Source: JAISGQ01 sp045604945
GTDB taxonomy: Bacteria > Bacillota > Clostridia > Oscillospirales > Acutalibacteraceae
DNA: 7,057 nt
Reading direction: 5' to 3'
NCBI GenBank assembly: GCA_045604945.1
Contig: JAZUPA010000020.1
Location: 1-7,057, forward strand
Made by a program: the position numbers and the translations under genes. The first letter of the stretch is position 1. Each line of letters begins with the position of its first letter. A model generated the notes under the pieces. The model did not search any database. It had not been told where the DNA came from and worked only from the letters and a program-made list of their open reading frames with translations. Positions 1-5,231 of the stretch are shown one piece after another.

Positions 1-291
1 AGCGGGAACGTCAGCATAAACAAGACGCTCTACGATACGACCCTTAAGGAGATGCTCCTTAACGATTGTCTCAACGTCTTCAACGGTAACATTGCTGTAG
101 AATACGCCTTCGGGGTATACAACAACAACGGGACCGAGAGCGCAAAGACCAAAGCAGCCGGTCTGAACAAGCTTTACTTCGTCAGCAAGACCTGTTGCTG
201 CGAGATGCTCTCTGAATGCTGCCTGAATTTTAACACTGCCGGAGGAAGTACAACCGGTACCTCCGCAGATAAGCACTTCAGCACGAATCAT
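1..291 (-). CDS. hndC: NuoF/HndC-like flavoprotein subunit of multimeric [FeFe]-hydrogenase, N-terminal part only (cut by window edge)
   Basis: Only the first 97 residues are in the window; the reading frame is open through position 1. What is visible is a thioredoxin-fold [2Fe-2S] domain with cysteines at residues 9, 14, 46 and 50 (C-x4-C then C-x3-C), within CGGTGC and GCFGLC. In NuoF/HydB/HndC proteins of bifurcating hydrogenases this domain precedes the FMN/NADH-binding core and a [4Fe-4S] domain, which should lie beyond the edge. The family takes or gives electrons at NAD(H) through FMN and passes them along iron-sulfur clusters in the cytoplasm. The start is well set: AGGAGG at 301-306 is 9 bases upstream of the ATG at 291. 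It follows the HndB-like gene after 16 bases. Codon use looks like a highly expressed gene: Val is almost all GTT/GTA and Arg is mostly CGT. Confidence 0.9.
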   Translation of the reverse strand, partial: MIRAEVLICGGTGCTSSGSVKIQAAFREHLAATGLADEVKLVQTGCFGLCALGPVVVVYPEGVFYSNVTVEDVETIVKEHLLKGRIVERLVYADVPA

Positions 292-307
292 TTGTCAGTT
301 CCTCCTC

Positions 308-679
308 TTATTTTGCAACGTTGTTGATGGTGTACTCAGAAACGACGTTACCGTTCTTGAGGTGCTCCTCAATTACGCGTGCAGCCTTCTCTGCATCCAT
401 CTTGACGTAGGTAGTCTTCTCTGTGTCAGAGGTGTAGACCTCGACAACGGGCTCATACTGGCAGATGCCGATGCAGCCTGTCTGGGTTACGCTGACCTTG
501 TCAGCAAGACCTGCATTTGCAACACCCTCAACGAATGCTGCGAGAACGGGACGTGCGCCTGCTGCGATACCGCAGGTAGCCATACCGACGACTACACGGA
601 TTTCACCGGAGCCCTCACGGATAACGACCTTACCCTTCATGCGCTCCTTGATTGCAGCCAGTTCAGCTAAAGATTTCAT
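308..679 (-). CDS. hndB: HndB-like [2Fe-2S] thioredoxin-fold ferredoxin subunit of NAD(P)-linked hydrogenase
   Basis: Predicted 123-residue cytoplasmic electron-transfer protein, similar to HndB subunits and to the N-terminal domain of the neighbouring NuoF. The cysteines are at residue 36 (in MATCGIAAGA) and at 69 and 73 (in GCIGIC, C-x3-C). The usual fourth cysteine of thioredoxin-like ferredoxins is not present at the C-x4-C position, where there is Gly41. As I recall, HndB relatives share this three-cysteine pattern. An ATG at 688 would add three residues, but the AAAGGA at 689-694 abuts it, while it is 9 bases from the ATG at 679. The family's usual opening MKSL also supports 679. The gene lies 16 bases before the NuoF-like gene and 34 bases after the GHKL ATPase. 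It most likely bridges electrons between the flavoprotein and hydrogenase subunits. Codon choice (Arg CGT, no GTG for Val in the core) suggests strong expression. Confidence 0.88.
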   Translation of the reverse strand: MKSLAELAAIKERMKGKVVIREGSGEIRVVVGMATCGIAAGARPVLAAFVEGVANAGLADKVSVTQTGCIGICQYEPVVEVYTSDTEKTTYVKMDAEKAARVIEEHLKNGNVVSEYTINNVAK

Positions 680-688
680 GATATACAT

Positions 689-694
689 TCCTTT
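689..694 (-). promoter_or_regulatory. Ribosome binding site AAAGGA that decides the HndB start
   Basis: AAAGGA directly abuts an in-frame ATG at 686-688 but lies 9 bases before the in-frame ATG at 677-679. Normal spacing selects the second ATG. This is seen directly; that the ribosome uses it is inferred. Confidence 0.6.
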
Positions 695-713
695 CCGAAT
701 AATTTTTCAAAAC

Positions 714-1274
714 TTATATTGTGTAACCGGACTCGGCGTACTGTTCCTGCAGAGAGGAGCCGATCCAGGCTATTACCTCCACGCTGTTAAGCGGTACGTC
801 CTCAAGCACTTCCCGAAGCATTCGGGTGTCAAGACTTATCTCCCCCTTCGGGTGGGTGTGCGTAAAGACGAAATCGATTTCCGGTGAGCCGTGGATCAGC
901 GTTGTTATAGTTGAAACTATATCACCGAGCGGCGCGTAATCAATATGATCGGTGTAGAAGAGAGCGGAAAGAACCGTTCCGTGTTCCTCCGGGGAAAGCT
1001 CCTCGGAAACAGACTCTATGGTCAGATTGCCGCCTGTCTGCTCTGCCGCAAGCTTTAAGAAGGATATTCCCATGCCAACAGGACGGGTTGTCCTGGTTGT
1101 AACAAAGGGGTCTGTAACCTTTCTCAGAAACTCCGGCTTCATGCCGCAGCCGTCGTCGGTAATGGTAAACCGCAGAGTGTTTTCCGTTTCCTCAAGTGCG
1201 ATGGTGATGAGCTTAGCTCTCGCCTTGACTGAGTTTTCCGCTATATCGAGTATGTTAAGGGATAATTCTTTCAT
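714..1274 (-). CDS. GHKL-type (histidine-kinase-like) ATPase with a C-terminal domain of unknown function
   Basis: A 186-residue soluble protein. Residues 1-108 are a HATPase_c fold: N-box with LDIAENS (Asn14), G1 box DDGCGM (40-45), an F-box region near TDPFVTT (55-60), and a G2-like box GMGISFL (67-73). It opens directly at the N-box, with no HisKA dimerisation helix or phospho-acceptor histidine before it and no transmembrane or PAS segment. Classical His autophosphorylation within this chain is therefore unlikely. Residues from about 109 to 186 form a separate domain I do not recognise, with a THTHPKGEIS motif at 138-147. The ATG overlaps the stop of the PHP gene as ATGA, so translation is probably coupled. 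Genes like this recur in clostridial hydrogenase loci, but their role is not established to my knowledge. It may be an ATP-dependent protein kinase or conformational switch that acts on a neighbour. Confidence 0.85.
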   Translation of the reverse strand: MKELSLNILDIAENSVKARAKLITIALEETENTLRFTITDDGCGMKPEFLRKVTDPFVTTRTTRPVGMGISFLKLAAEQTGGNLTIESVSEELSPEEHGTVLSALFYTDHIDYAPLGDIVSTITTLIHGSPEIDFVFTHTHPKGEISLDTRMLREVLEDVPLNSVEVIAWIGSSLQEQYAESGYTI

Positions 1275-2005
1275 TGTCCTCTCAGCACCTTAAAAAGCTG
1301 TTTTCTGACAAAGTCACCGCTGTAGGGCTCATCCTCGATCTCAAGATACGCTTCCGCGTCTCTTAAATCCATAAGGTTGTGAGCATCCGAGCCGACTAAC
1401 ATTTTCATGTTTCTGAGCATCGGGAACCTTTCGCAGTATTCCTCGTACTTGTCCCCGTCGTGCAGCTCAAAGCAGCTGAACACGGGGGTTTCGGGAAATA
1501 CGCCAAGGGTGGCGACTATGCCGTTTGAAGTGCGGTCGATGTGGGCAGGATAACAGATTCCGTTGAACCTTTCCACCACCTCAGGCACCTCGTCAATTGA
1601 AATATCCGTTGCAGTTATCAGCAGGTCTGCTTCTTCGGAAATGAAGTTGTCCTCATCATCGAGTATCTGCTGATGACCGAACAGGTCGGGACGGTTTGGT
1701 ATCCTCATTCTCCTCTTGTCTATCTCATCGTTGAAGCTCAGTGCATCCTCGAGATTTTCAAACAGGCAGACAACGTGGATATCCTCCATGGTTGTAAGCT
1801 CCATGCCTGCTATGGGGATAACTCCGTACCGCTTTGCAGCCACATAGAATGCAGGGCAGTTGCGGCAGGTGTTATGGTCTGTCAGTGCGGCGATCTGTAT
1901 GCCGTTTATGGCGCACATTCCGGCAACGCTGTTGGGCGTGCTTTCATCTTCACCGCAGGGCGACAGGCAGGAATGGATGTGAAAATCGTAATAATACTTT
2001 CCCAT
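1271..2005 (-). CDS. PHP-domain metal-dependent phosphoesterase
   Basis: A 244-residue cytoplasmic protein of the PHP superfamily (the fold of histidinol phosphatase and of the DNA polymerase III N-terminal domain). Visible metal-site motifs are HIHS (His9, His11), TDHN (Asp43, His44), GMEL (Glu69), HVVCLF (His77), PAHIDR (His155) and GSDAH (Asp207, His209). This is a full metal-ligand set, so an active hydrolase is expected. A segment between about 88 and 140, rich in Asp and Glu, separates the N- and C-terminal halves of the metal site. The substrate cannot be read from sequence; relatives hydrolyse small phosphate esters, nucleotides or nucleic acid ends. It starts 4 bases after DRTGG protein 2 with only a weak AGG upstream, and its stop overlaps the GHKL gene. 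In this setting it could be the phosphatase arm of a phospho-signalling circuit, or a metabolite phosphatase; that is inference. Confidence 0.88.
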   Translation of the reverse strand: MGKYYYDFHIHSCLSPCGEDESTPNSVAGMCAINGIQIAALTDHNTCRNCPAFYVAAKRYGVIPIAGMELTTMEDIHVVCLFENLEDALSFNDEIDKRRMRIPNRPDLFGHQQILDDEDNFISEEADLLITATDISIDEVPEVVERFNGICYPAHIDRTSNGIVATLGVFPETPVFSCFELHDGDKYEEYCERFPMLRNMKMLVGSDAHNLMDLRDAEAYLEIEDEPYSGDFVRKQLFKVLRGQ

Positions 2006-2009
2006 CAGC

Positions 2010-2336
2010 CTAAAGAGCCGCTGAAAGCTTCACTGCAATGTCAAAGGCGGACAAGGAAGAAGAAAGCACGTTGATGCCCTTCTCCTCTGCCAGTGCTCTG
2101 ACGCTCTCATCGAGAGCCACATCCTCAGCGAGGATGATGCAGGAAACATCCGTAAGGGTGGCAACAGCACAGATATTGGCGTTGCTCATTATGGTTATCC
2201 ATGCATTGCCGCTTTCTGCCTTGCTCATAACCCAGCTGAGCAGATCGCCTATGTAACCGCCCTCAATAACCCTGTCGGGCTTCGGAAGGGAAAGCACAGT
2301 AAAGCCGTTGCCGGCAGCAAATTCGGATACCGTCAT
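2010..2336 (-). CDS. DRTGG-domain protein 2
   Basis: A 108-residue soluble protein that consists essentially of one DRTGG domain. This small alpha/beta domain is also found between the CBS and other domains of some phosphotransacetylases and pyrophosphatases, where it is thought to be regulatory or to bind ligand or protein partners. The recognisable segment is GGYIGDLLSW (26-35), followed by a strand-rich core, IMSNANICAVA and CIILAED, and a C-terminal part with GINVL. It aligns along its whole length with the other DRTGG protein at 4050-4409, so the two look like diverged paralogues. AAGGAG at 2344-2349, inside the end of the upstream gene and 7 bases from the ATG, sets the start. It lies 2 bases after the hydrogenase-like gene and 4 bases before the PHP gene. 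No catalytic motif is visible. It may be a ligand-sensing or adaptor subunit. Confidence 0.8.
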   Translation of the reverse strand: MTVSEFAAGNGFTVLSLPKPDRVIEGGYIGDLLSWVMSKAESGNAWITIMSNANICAVATLTDVSCIILAEDVALDESVRALAEEKGINVLSSSLSAFDIAVKLSAAL

Positions 2337-2338
2337 AA

Positions 2339-3625
2339 TTATTCTCCTTGCTCTTCGTTCTTTGCCTTGAGGTACTCTCTCAGCTCGTCTCTCATGCCGA
2401 TTATGCAGTCGGAGAGCTTTGCCTTGCCCTTGACTATATCCTCTGCAAAGGCTCGGCAGTTGGGCGCGCCGCAGGTTCCGCAGTCGATGCCGGGGAGACT
2501 TTCGCGTATGCGCTGAATTTCAGCCATCATTCTGATGGATGCGCCGATATTGTCGCTGAGGCGGTTTATGGGGCTGAAGGTGGGGAGTGTCTCAAAGAAA
2601 CAGCTTTCGGGGATGTATTCGTCATCAATTATATTGTTCTGTGAAACAGGGAGATATTTTCTCAATGTCTGAAGTCGTGCCTTTGCTATGTAGGGGTTTT
2701 CCACCGCCATAACCCGGCCGACGCAGCCGCCGGGGCAGGCATTGAGCTCGATGAACTCAAGCTGAGGCATATTTCCCGTTTCTATCATATCCAGAACTCT
2801 TGTTATATTGTCGATACCGTCGGCAGCAAGATAACGCTCATTGAAGATTGCAGAGGCTTCGCCGCCGGTGGTTGCCCAGCCGACGCCAACCTTGCCCGAC
2901 TGTGCTATCTGGCGGGGGGTTACCTCTCTCTTCATTACATTGAGCAGCAGGAAGTAGACATCGTTTATGGCGATGACCTCATCAACCTTGCTCTTTTTGC
3001 CGTCAATACCGTTTGAAACATAGCTTACCTTCGCAGGACAGGGAGAGATGAAAAACACTCCGATGTCGGAATCAGAAAGCTCCGGATGCTCCGCAAGAGC
3101 CTTTTCGCGGGCCTTTATGGCTGCGATTTCAACCGGGGGCAGCAGGGGCATTATATGATCCTGCAGGGAAGGGAATCTTGTTTCGATAAGTCTGACGACC
3201 GCAGGGCATGCAGAGCTGATTACGGGCTTTACGACCCTGTCGGTGTGCAGATACATCCTTGTGTAGCCCGACACCACTTCGGCGGCGGCGGATACCTCAT
3301 ACACATCGTCAAAACCTATTTTAAGCAGTCCATCCAGGACATAGTCCACATCATCAAGGGAATCAAACTGTCCGTAAAGGGCAGGTGCCGGGAGGGCGAT
3401 CTTCCACTTGTATTCCGAGAGCTTTTCAAGCTTGCTGTGGACGGGCTTTTTGGCATGGTGCGTACAAACGCGGATACACTGTCCGCAATCTATGCAGCGC
3501 TGGGAGTCTATCTCCGCCTTCCCTTCACGGATTCTTATCGCCTCCGTGGGGCAGTGCTTCATGCAGGCGGTGCAGCCGCGGCATTTCTGCGGATCAATTG
3601 ATACCGAATGCTTGTAAATAGTCAT
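2339..3625 (-). CDS. Ferredoxin/[FeFe]-hydrogenase-like iron-sulfur protein, probably a sensory (HydS-like) rather than catalytic hydrogenase
   Basis: A 428-residue cytoplasmic protein. Domains in order: a 2x[4Fe-4S] ferredoxin (Cys15, 18, 21, 25 and Cys44, 47, 50, 54); a hydrogenase large-subunit H-cluster domain (about 75-330); and a C-terminal Fe-S domain with C-x2-C-x4-C-x16-C (Cys382, 385, 390, 407). All four H-cluster cysteines are present: Cys140 in SSACPAV, Cys196 in SPCPAKV, and Cys297 and Cys301 in ACPGGC. Residues used in fast catalysis differ. Catalytic TSCCPGW becomes SSACPAV, so the proton-transfer Cys is Ala139. MPCTAKKFE becomes SPCPAKVSY, which loses the Met and the proton-path Glu. 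The Met before ACPGGC is Asn295. Loss of that Cys and the C-terminal four-Cys motif match what I know of putative H2-sensing HydS-type proteins, but the PAS domain of some HydS proteins is absent. It sits amid kinase-like genes. Weak catalysis or a scaffold role is possible. Confidence 0.85.
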   Translation of the reverse strand: MTIYKHSVSIDPQKCRGCTACMKHCPTEAIRIREGKAEIDSQRCIDCGQCIRVCTHHAKKPVHSKLEKLSEYKWKIALPAPALYGQFDSLDDVDYVLDGLLKIGFDDVYEVSAAAEVVSGYTRMYLHTDRVVKPVISSACPAVVRLIETRFPSLQDHIMPLLPPVEIAAIKAREKALAEHPELSDSDIGVFFISPCPAKVSYVSNGIDGKKSKVDEVIAINDVYFLLLNVMKREVTPRQIAQSGKVGVGWATTGGEASAIFNERYLAADGIDNITRVLDMIETGNMPQLEFIELNACPGGCVGRVMAVENPYIAKARLQTLRKYLPVSQNNIIDDEYIPESCFFETLPTFSPINRLSDNIGASIRMMAEIQRIRESLPGIDCGTCGAPNCRAFAEDIVKGKAKLSDCIIGMRDELREYLKAKNEEQGE

Positions 3626-3627
3626 AA

Positions 3628-4050
3628 TCAGAAATTGACGCGCATGGTGATTGTCGTACCGCGTCCTACCTCCGTATCGATTCTCATCTCATCGGTGTAG
3701 TTCTTCATGTTCGGCAAGCCCATTCCGGCGCCGAAGCCGAGGGAACGGATATTGTCGGGGGCTGTTGAATAGCCCTCCTTCATTGCAAGCTCAACATCGG
3801 GGATTCCGGGACCTCTGTCTGCAAGGATTATTTCTATTCCGTCCTCGTAGACTATAACGTCTGCGGTTCCTCCGTCGGCATGAATGACCATGTTTATCTC
3901 ACCCTCGTACATGGCGATTGAAACTCTGCGGTAGATTTCGGGAGAGATTCCCATATCACGCAGGCTCTTCTTCACCATGACAGATGCCTGACCTGCCGAG
4001 GTGAAATTGTCGCCGTCTACATCGTAATGAAATTTAACAAGCTCACTCAT
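3628..4050 (-). CDS. RsbW/SpoIIAB-like GHKL ATPase (putative serine/threonine protein kinase)
   Basis: A 140-residue single-domain HATPase_c protein of the anti-sigma-factor serine-kinase type. Motifs: an N-box region YEGEINMVIHA with Asn53 and His57, G1 box DRGPGIP (78-84), and a G2/glycine lid GFGAGMGLPNM (105-115). RsbW and SpoIIAB kinases phosphorylate a serine or threonine on a STAS-domain partner. No STAS gene is in this window, so the substrate here is unknown. Upstream in-frame codons would add 19 residues (from 4107), but the ATG at 4050 is preferred. It overlaps the previous stop by one base (TAATG), has an AAGGAAGG about 10 bases upstream, and gives a normal family N-terminus. The stop is 2 bases from the next gene, which encodes the hydrogenase-like protein. 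Tight coupling to that gene suggests a functional pair, for example a kinase read-out of an Fe-S sensor; this is inference. Confidence 0.86.
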   Translation of the reverse strand: MSELVKFHYDVDGDNFTSAGQASVMVKKSLRDMGISPEIYRRVSIAMYEGEINMVIHADGGTADVIVYEDGIEIILADRGPGIPDVELAMKEGYSTAPDNIRSLGFGAGMGLPNMKNYTDEMRIDTEVGRGTTITMRVNF

Positions 4051-4409
4051 TACTGACCCACCTTCCTTGCGGTTCCGGTAAGTCCGCTGGAGTAGAGCAG
4101 TCCGCATGCGTCATACATGCGCTTTTCAGTAGAGAGAAGTACTATACCGTGATCTACAGCCAGCTGTATCATTTCCTCTGTGGGCTTCTTGTTTCTGACG
4201 AAAACGATGCACACCATATCCATCATTTCCGCGGTTCTTATAACCTGAGAATTCACGAGCCCCGTGAGAAGTACAGCCTGATCCTTGACATAAGCCAGAA
4301 CATCGCTCATCATGTCGCTTCCGCAGGCGGAATACACATGGTGTCCGAGCATCTCCTCGTTGCAAAGGACTTTTGCATCGAGCAGCTCCTGAATGGTACA
4401 GATTTTCAT
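4050..4409 (-). CDS. DRTGG-domain protein 1
   Basis: A 119-residue soluble protein made of one DRTGG domain. The segment ACGSDMMSDVLAYV (28-41) corresponds to GGYIGDLLSWVM of DRTGG protein 2. It is followed by hydrophobic strands (LLTGLVNSQVIRTAEM and CIVFVRN) and a C-terminal LLSTEKRMYDACG region. Cysteines near residues 29 and 102 are not in a metal-binding spacing I recognise. GAGGG at 4418-4422, 8 bases upstream of the ATG, supports the start. It lies 13 bases after the NuoE-like gene and shares one base with the RsbW-like ATPase, so it is probably translated together with that gene. No enzymatic motif is seen. DRTGG domains in larger proteins are regarded as regulatory or ligand-binding. 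A plausible role is partner or substrate of the adjacent kinase-like ATPase. Confidence 0.8.
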   Translation of the reverse strand: MKICTIQELLDAKVLCNEEMLGHHVYSACGSDMMSDVLAYVKDQAVLLTGLVNSQVIRTAEMMDMVCIVFVRNKKPTEEMIQLAVDHGIVLLSTEKRMYDACGLLYSSGLTGTARKVGQ

Positions 4410-4422
4410 TTATTTTTCCCTC

Positions 4423-4917
4423 TTATTCGTACTTGGCAAGAATACCGGGGATGTCGTCAGCGGTAAGTCTGCCGTAAACATCGTCGTTGATAGTAAGAAC
4501 GGGAGCAAGTCCGCATGCACCGATGCAGCGGCAGGCGGTCAGAGAGAACTTTCCGTCAGAAGAGCACTCTTCGGGACGTACGCCTGTGATCTCAGTGATC
4601 TTGTCAACAAGTGCCTGTGCGCCCTTGACGTAGCATGCAGTACCGAGACATACAGAGATGTGATACTTGCCCTTGGGGGACAGTGCGAACTGAGAATAGA
4701 ATGTTGCAACACCGTAGACCTTCTCAAGGGGTTCGTTAAGACCCTCTGCTACCATGAGCTGAACCTCATAGGGCAGATAACCGTAGATCTCCTGTGCTGC
4801 CTGAAGGACGGGCATGACGGCACCTCTCTGCTCCTTGTGAGCTTCGATAGCTGCCATCAGTTTTGCTTTCTGCTCCTCTGTGCCGTTGAAGGGCAGAGTG
4901 CTGATGATTTTGCGCAT
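4423..4917 (-). CDS. hndA: NuoE/HndA-like [2Fe-2S] subunit of NAD(P)-linked [FeFe]-hydrogenase (HydC type)
   Basis: A 164-residue cytoplasmic subunit, normal length for the 24-kDa NuoE family. The N-terminal helical part (residues 12-80) carries the family segment around VYGVATFYSQF (67-77). The C-terminal thioredoxin-like domain has Cys90 and Cys95 (CLGTAC) and Cys131 and Cys135 (CIGAC), which bind one [2Fe-2S] cluster. An additional Cys129 is adjacent. In Hyd/Hnd complexes this subunit relays electrons next to the FMN subunit. The ATG at 4917 is chosen because AAGGAGG at 4925-4931 is 7 bases upstream; the in-frame extension to 4983 would include that ribosome binding site and the likely 5' leader. 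It is the first gene of the operon, facing candidate promoters in 4985-5046. Confidence 0.93.
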   Translation of the reverse strand: MRKIISTLPFNGTEEQKAKLMAAIEAHKEQRGAVMPVLQAAQEIYGYLPYEVQLMVAEGLNEPLEKVYGVATFYSQFALSPKGKYHISVCLGTACYVKGAQALVDKITEITGVRPEECSSDGKFSLTACRCIGACGLAPVLTINDDVYGRLTADDIPGILAKYE

Positions 4918-4924
4918 TATATTT

Positions 4925-4931
4925 CCTCCTT
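4925..4931 (-). promoter_or_regulatory. Ribosome binding site AAGGAGG of the NuoE-like gene
   Basis: Near-perfect Shine-Dalgarno sequence 7 bases upstream of the ATG at 4915-4917. It rules out the longer in-frame extension as the main start. Confidence 0.85.
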
Positions 4932-4991
4932 GCAAAAATGGAAATTGTAGGGATACGGGCGCACTTTTTATAGGTACACCCAAACATCATA

Positions 4992-5000
4992 ATTATAGCA
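4992..5000 (-). promoter_or_regulatory. Candidate extended -10 promoter (TGCTATAAT) for the hydrogenase operon
   Basis: Read on the minus strand, TGCTATAAT is a perfect SigA -10 with the TG extension. Transcription would begin near 4985 and give a leader of about 68 bases before the NuoE-like ATG. No good -35 lies 16-18 bases upstream; the nearest match is weak (TAGCAA), which extended -10 promoters can tolerate. Seen by eye only. Confidence 0.5.
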
Positions 5001-5016
5001 GACTTTGTCGCCAATT

Positions 5017-5046
5017 GCTATAGTTAGATTGATTATTTTTTGTCAA
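5017..5046 (-). promoter_or_regulatory. Alternative upstream promoter for the hydrogenase operon (TTGACA, 18 bases, TATAGC)
   Basis: A perfect TTGACA -35 at 5041-5046 (minus strand) is followed after 18 bases by TATAGC at 5017-5022. The -10 is imperfect because the conserved last T is missing. It could act alone or in tandem with the extended -10 element closer to the gene. Confidence 0.35.
5029..5046. promoter_or_regulatory. Possible Rex-type operator (TTG-N12-CAA palindrome)
   Basis: The 18-base element TTGATTA-TTTT-TTGTCAA has the length and outer symmetry of Rex sites (consensus as I know it: TTGTTAA-N4-TTAACAA) and matches 10 of 14 defined positions. It covers the TTGACA on the hydrogenase side, a placement suited to repression. 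Rex senses the NADH/NAD+ ratio and is known to control fermentation genes in Clostridia. The match is partial and the region is AT-rich, so chance is a real alternative. Confidence 0.35.
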
Positions 5047-5166
5047 AATCCCATTTTCCGCACTATTTCGGCATTGTGACTACCTGTGCGCCGATTTATT
5101 AGGTATTATGCATATAATCTAATGAAAAGTCTTGGATTACGGGGCTTTTCTGCACTTTATTTTCTA

Positions 5167-5195
5167 TTGTCCAAACTGAATTTTACATTTATAAT
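5167..5195 (+). promoter_or_regulatory. Candidate SigA promoter for the sigma/anti-sigma pair (TTGTCC, 17 bases, TATAAT)
   Basis: TTGTCC at 5167-5172 matches the -35 consensus at four of six positions, and TATAAT at 5190-5195 is a perfect -10 at the ideal 17-base spacing. Transcription would start near 5202, giving a leader of about 34 bases to the ATG at 5236 or about 70 bases to the ATT at 5272. Confidence 0.55.
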
Positions 5196-5203
5196 ATTTT
5201 CGG

Positions 5204-5230
5204 TGTAACATTTTCTTCTCAGGATTGTTA
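5204..5230 (+). promoter_or_regulatory. Possible ECF-type, autoregulatory promoter (TGTAAC, 16 bases, TGTTA)
   Basis: TGTAACATTTT at 5204-5214 resembles the AAC-containing, T-rich -35 of Firmicute ECF promoters (compare TGAAAC). Sixteen bases later, TGTT at 5226-5229 differs by one base from a CGTT-like -10. ECF operons are commonly autoregulated. If this promoter is used, transcripts would begin near 5236, too late to translate from the ATG there. The -10 match is weak. Confidence 0.3.
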
Positions 5231-5231
5231 T

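Noticed and set aside
680..735. Internal promoter before the HndB-like gene, suggested by the wider AT-rich gap and TATAAG
   Set aside because: No acceptable -35 at 16-18 bases; the gap is only 34 bases and a good ribosome binding site explains its composition.
3086..3601. Plus-strand open frame of about 171 codons opposite the HydS-like gene
   Set aside because: The opposite strand carries clear ferredoxin and H-cluster motifs in exact register; the plus-strand product has low complexity and no family features.
4051..4107. Upstream in-frame extension of the RsbW-like ATPase
   Set aside because: The added 19 residues overlap the end of DRTGG protein 1 and contain the likely ribosome binding site. 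The TAATG junction at 4050 is the better start.
4918..5046. Control of the hydrogenase operon by the neighbouring ECF sigma factor
   Set aside because: I searched the minus strand of this region for a TGTAAC-like -35 matching the one before the sigma gene and found none. The elements seen are SigA-like.
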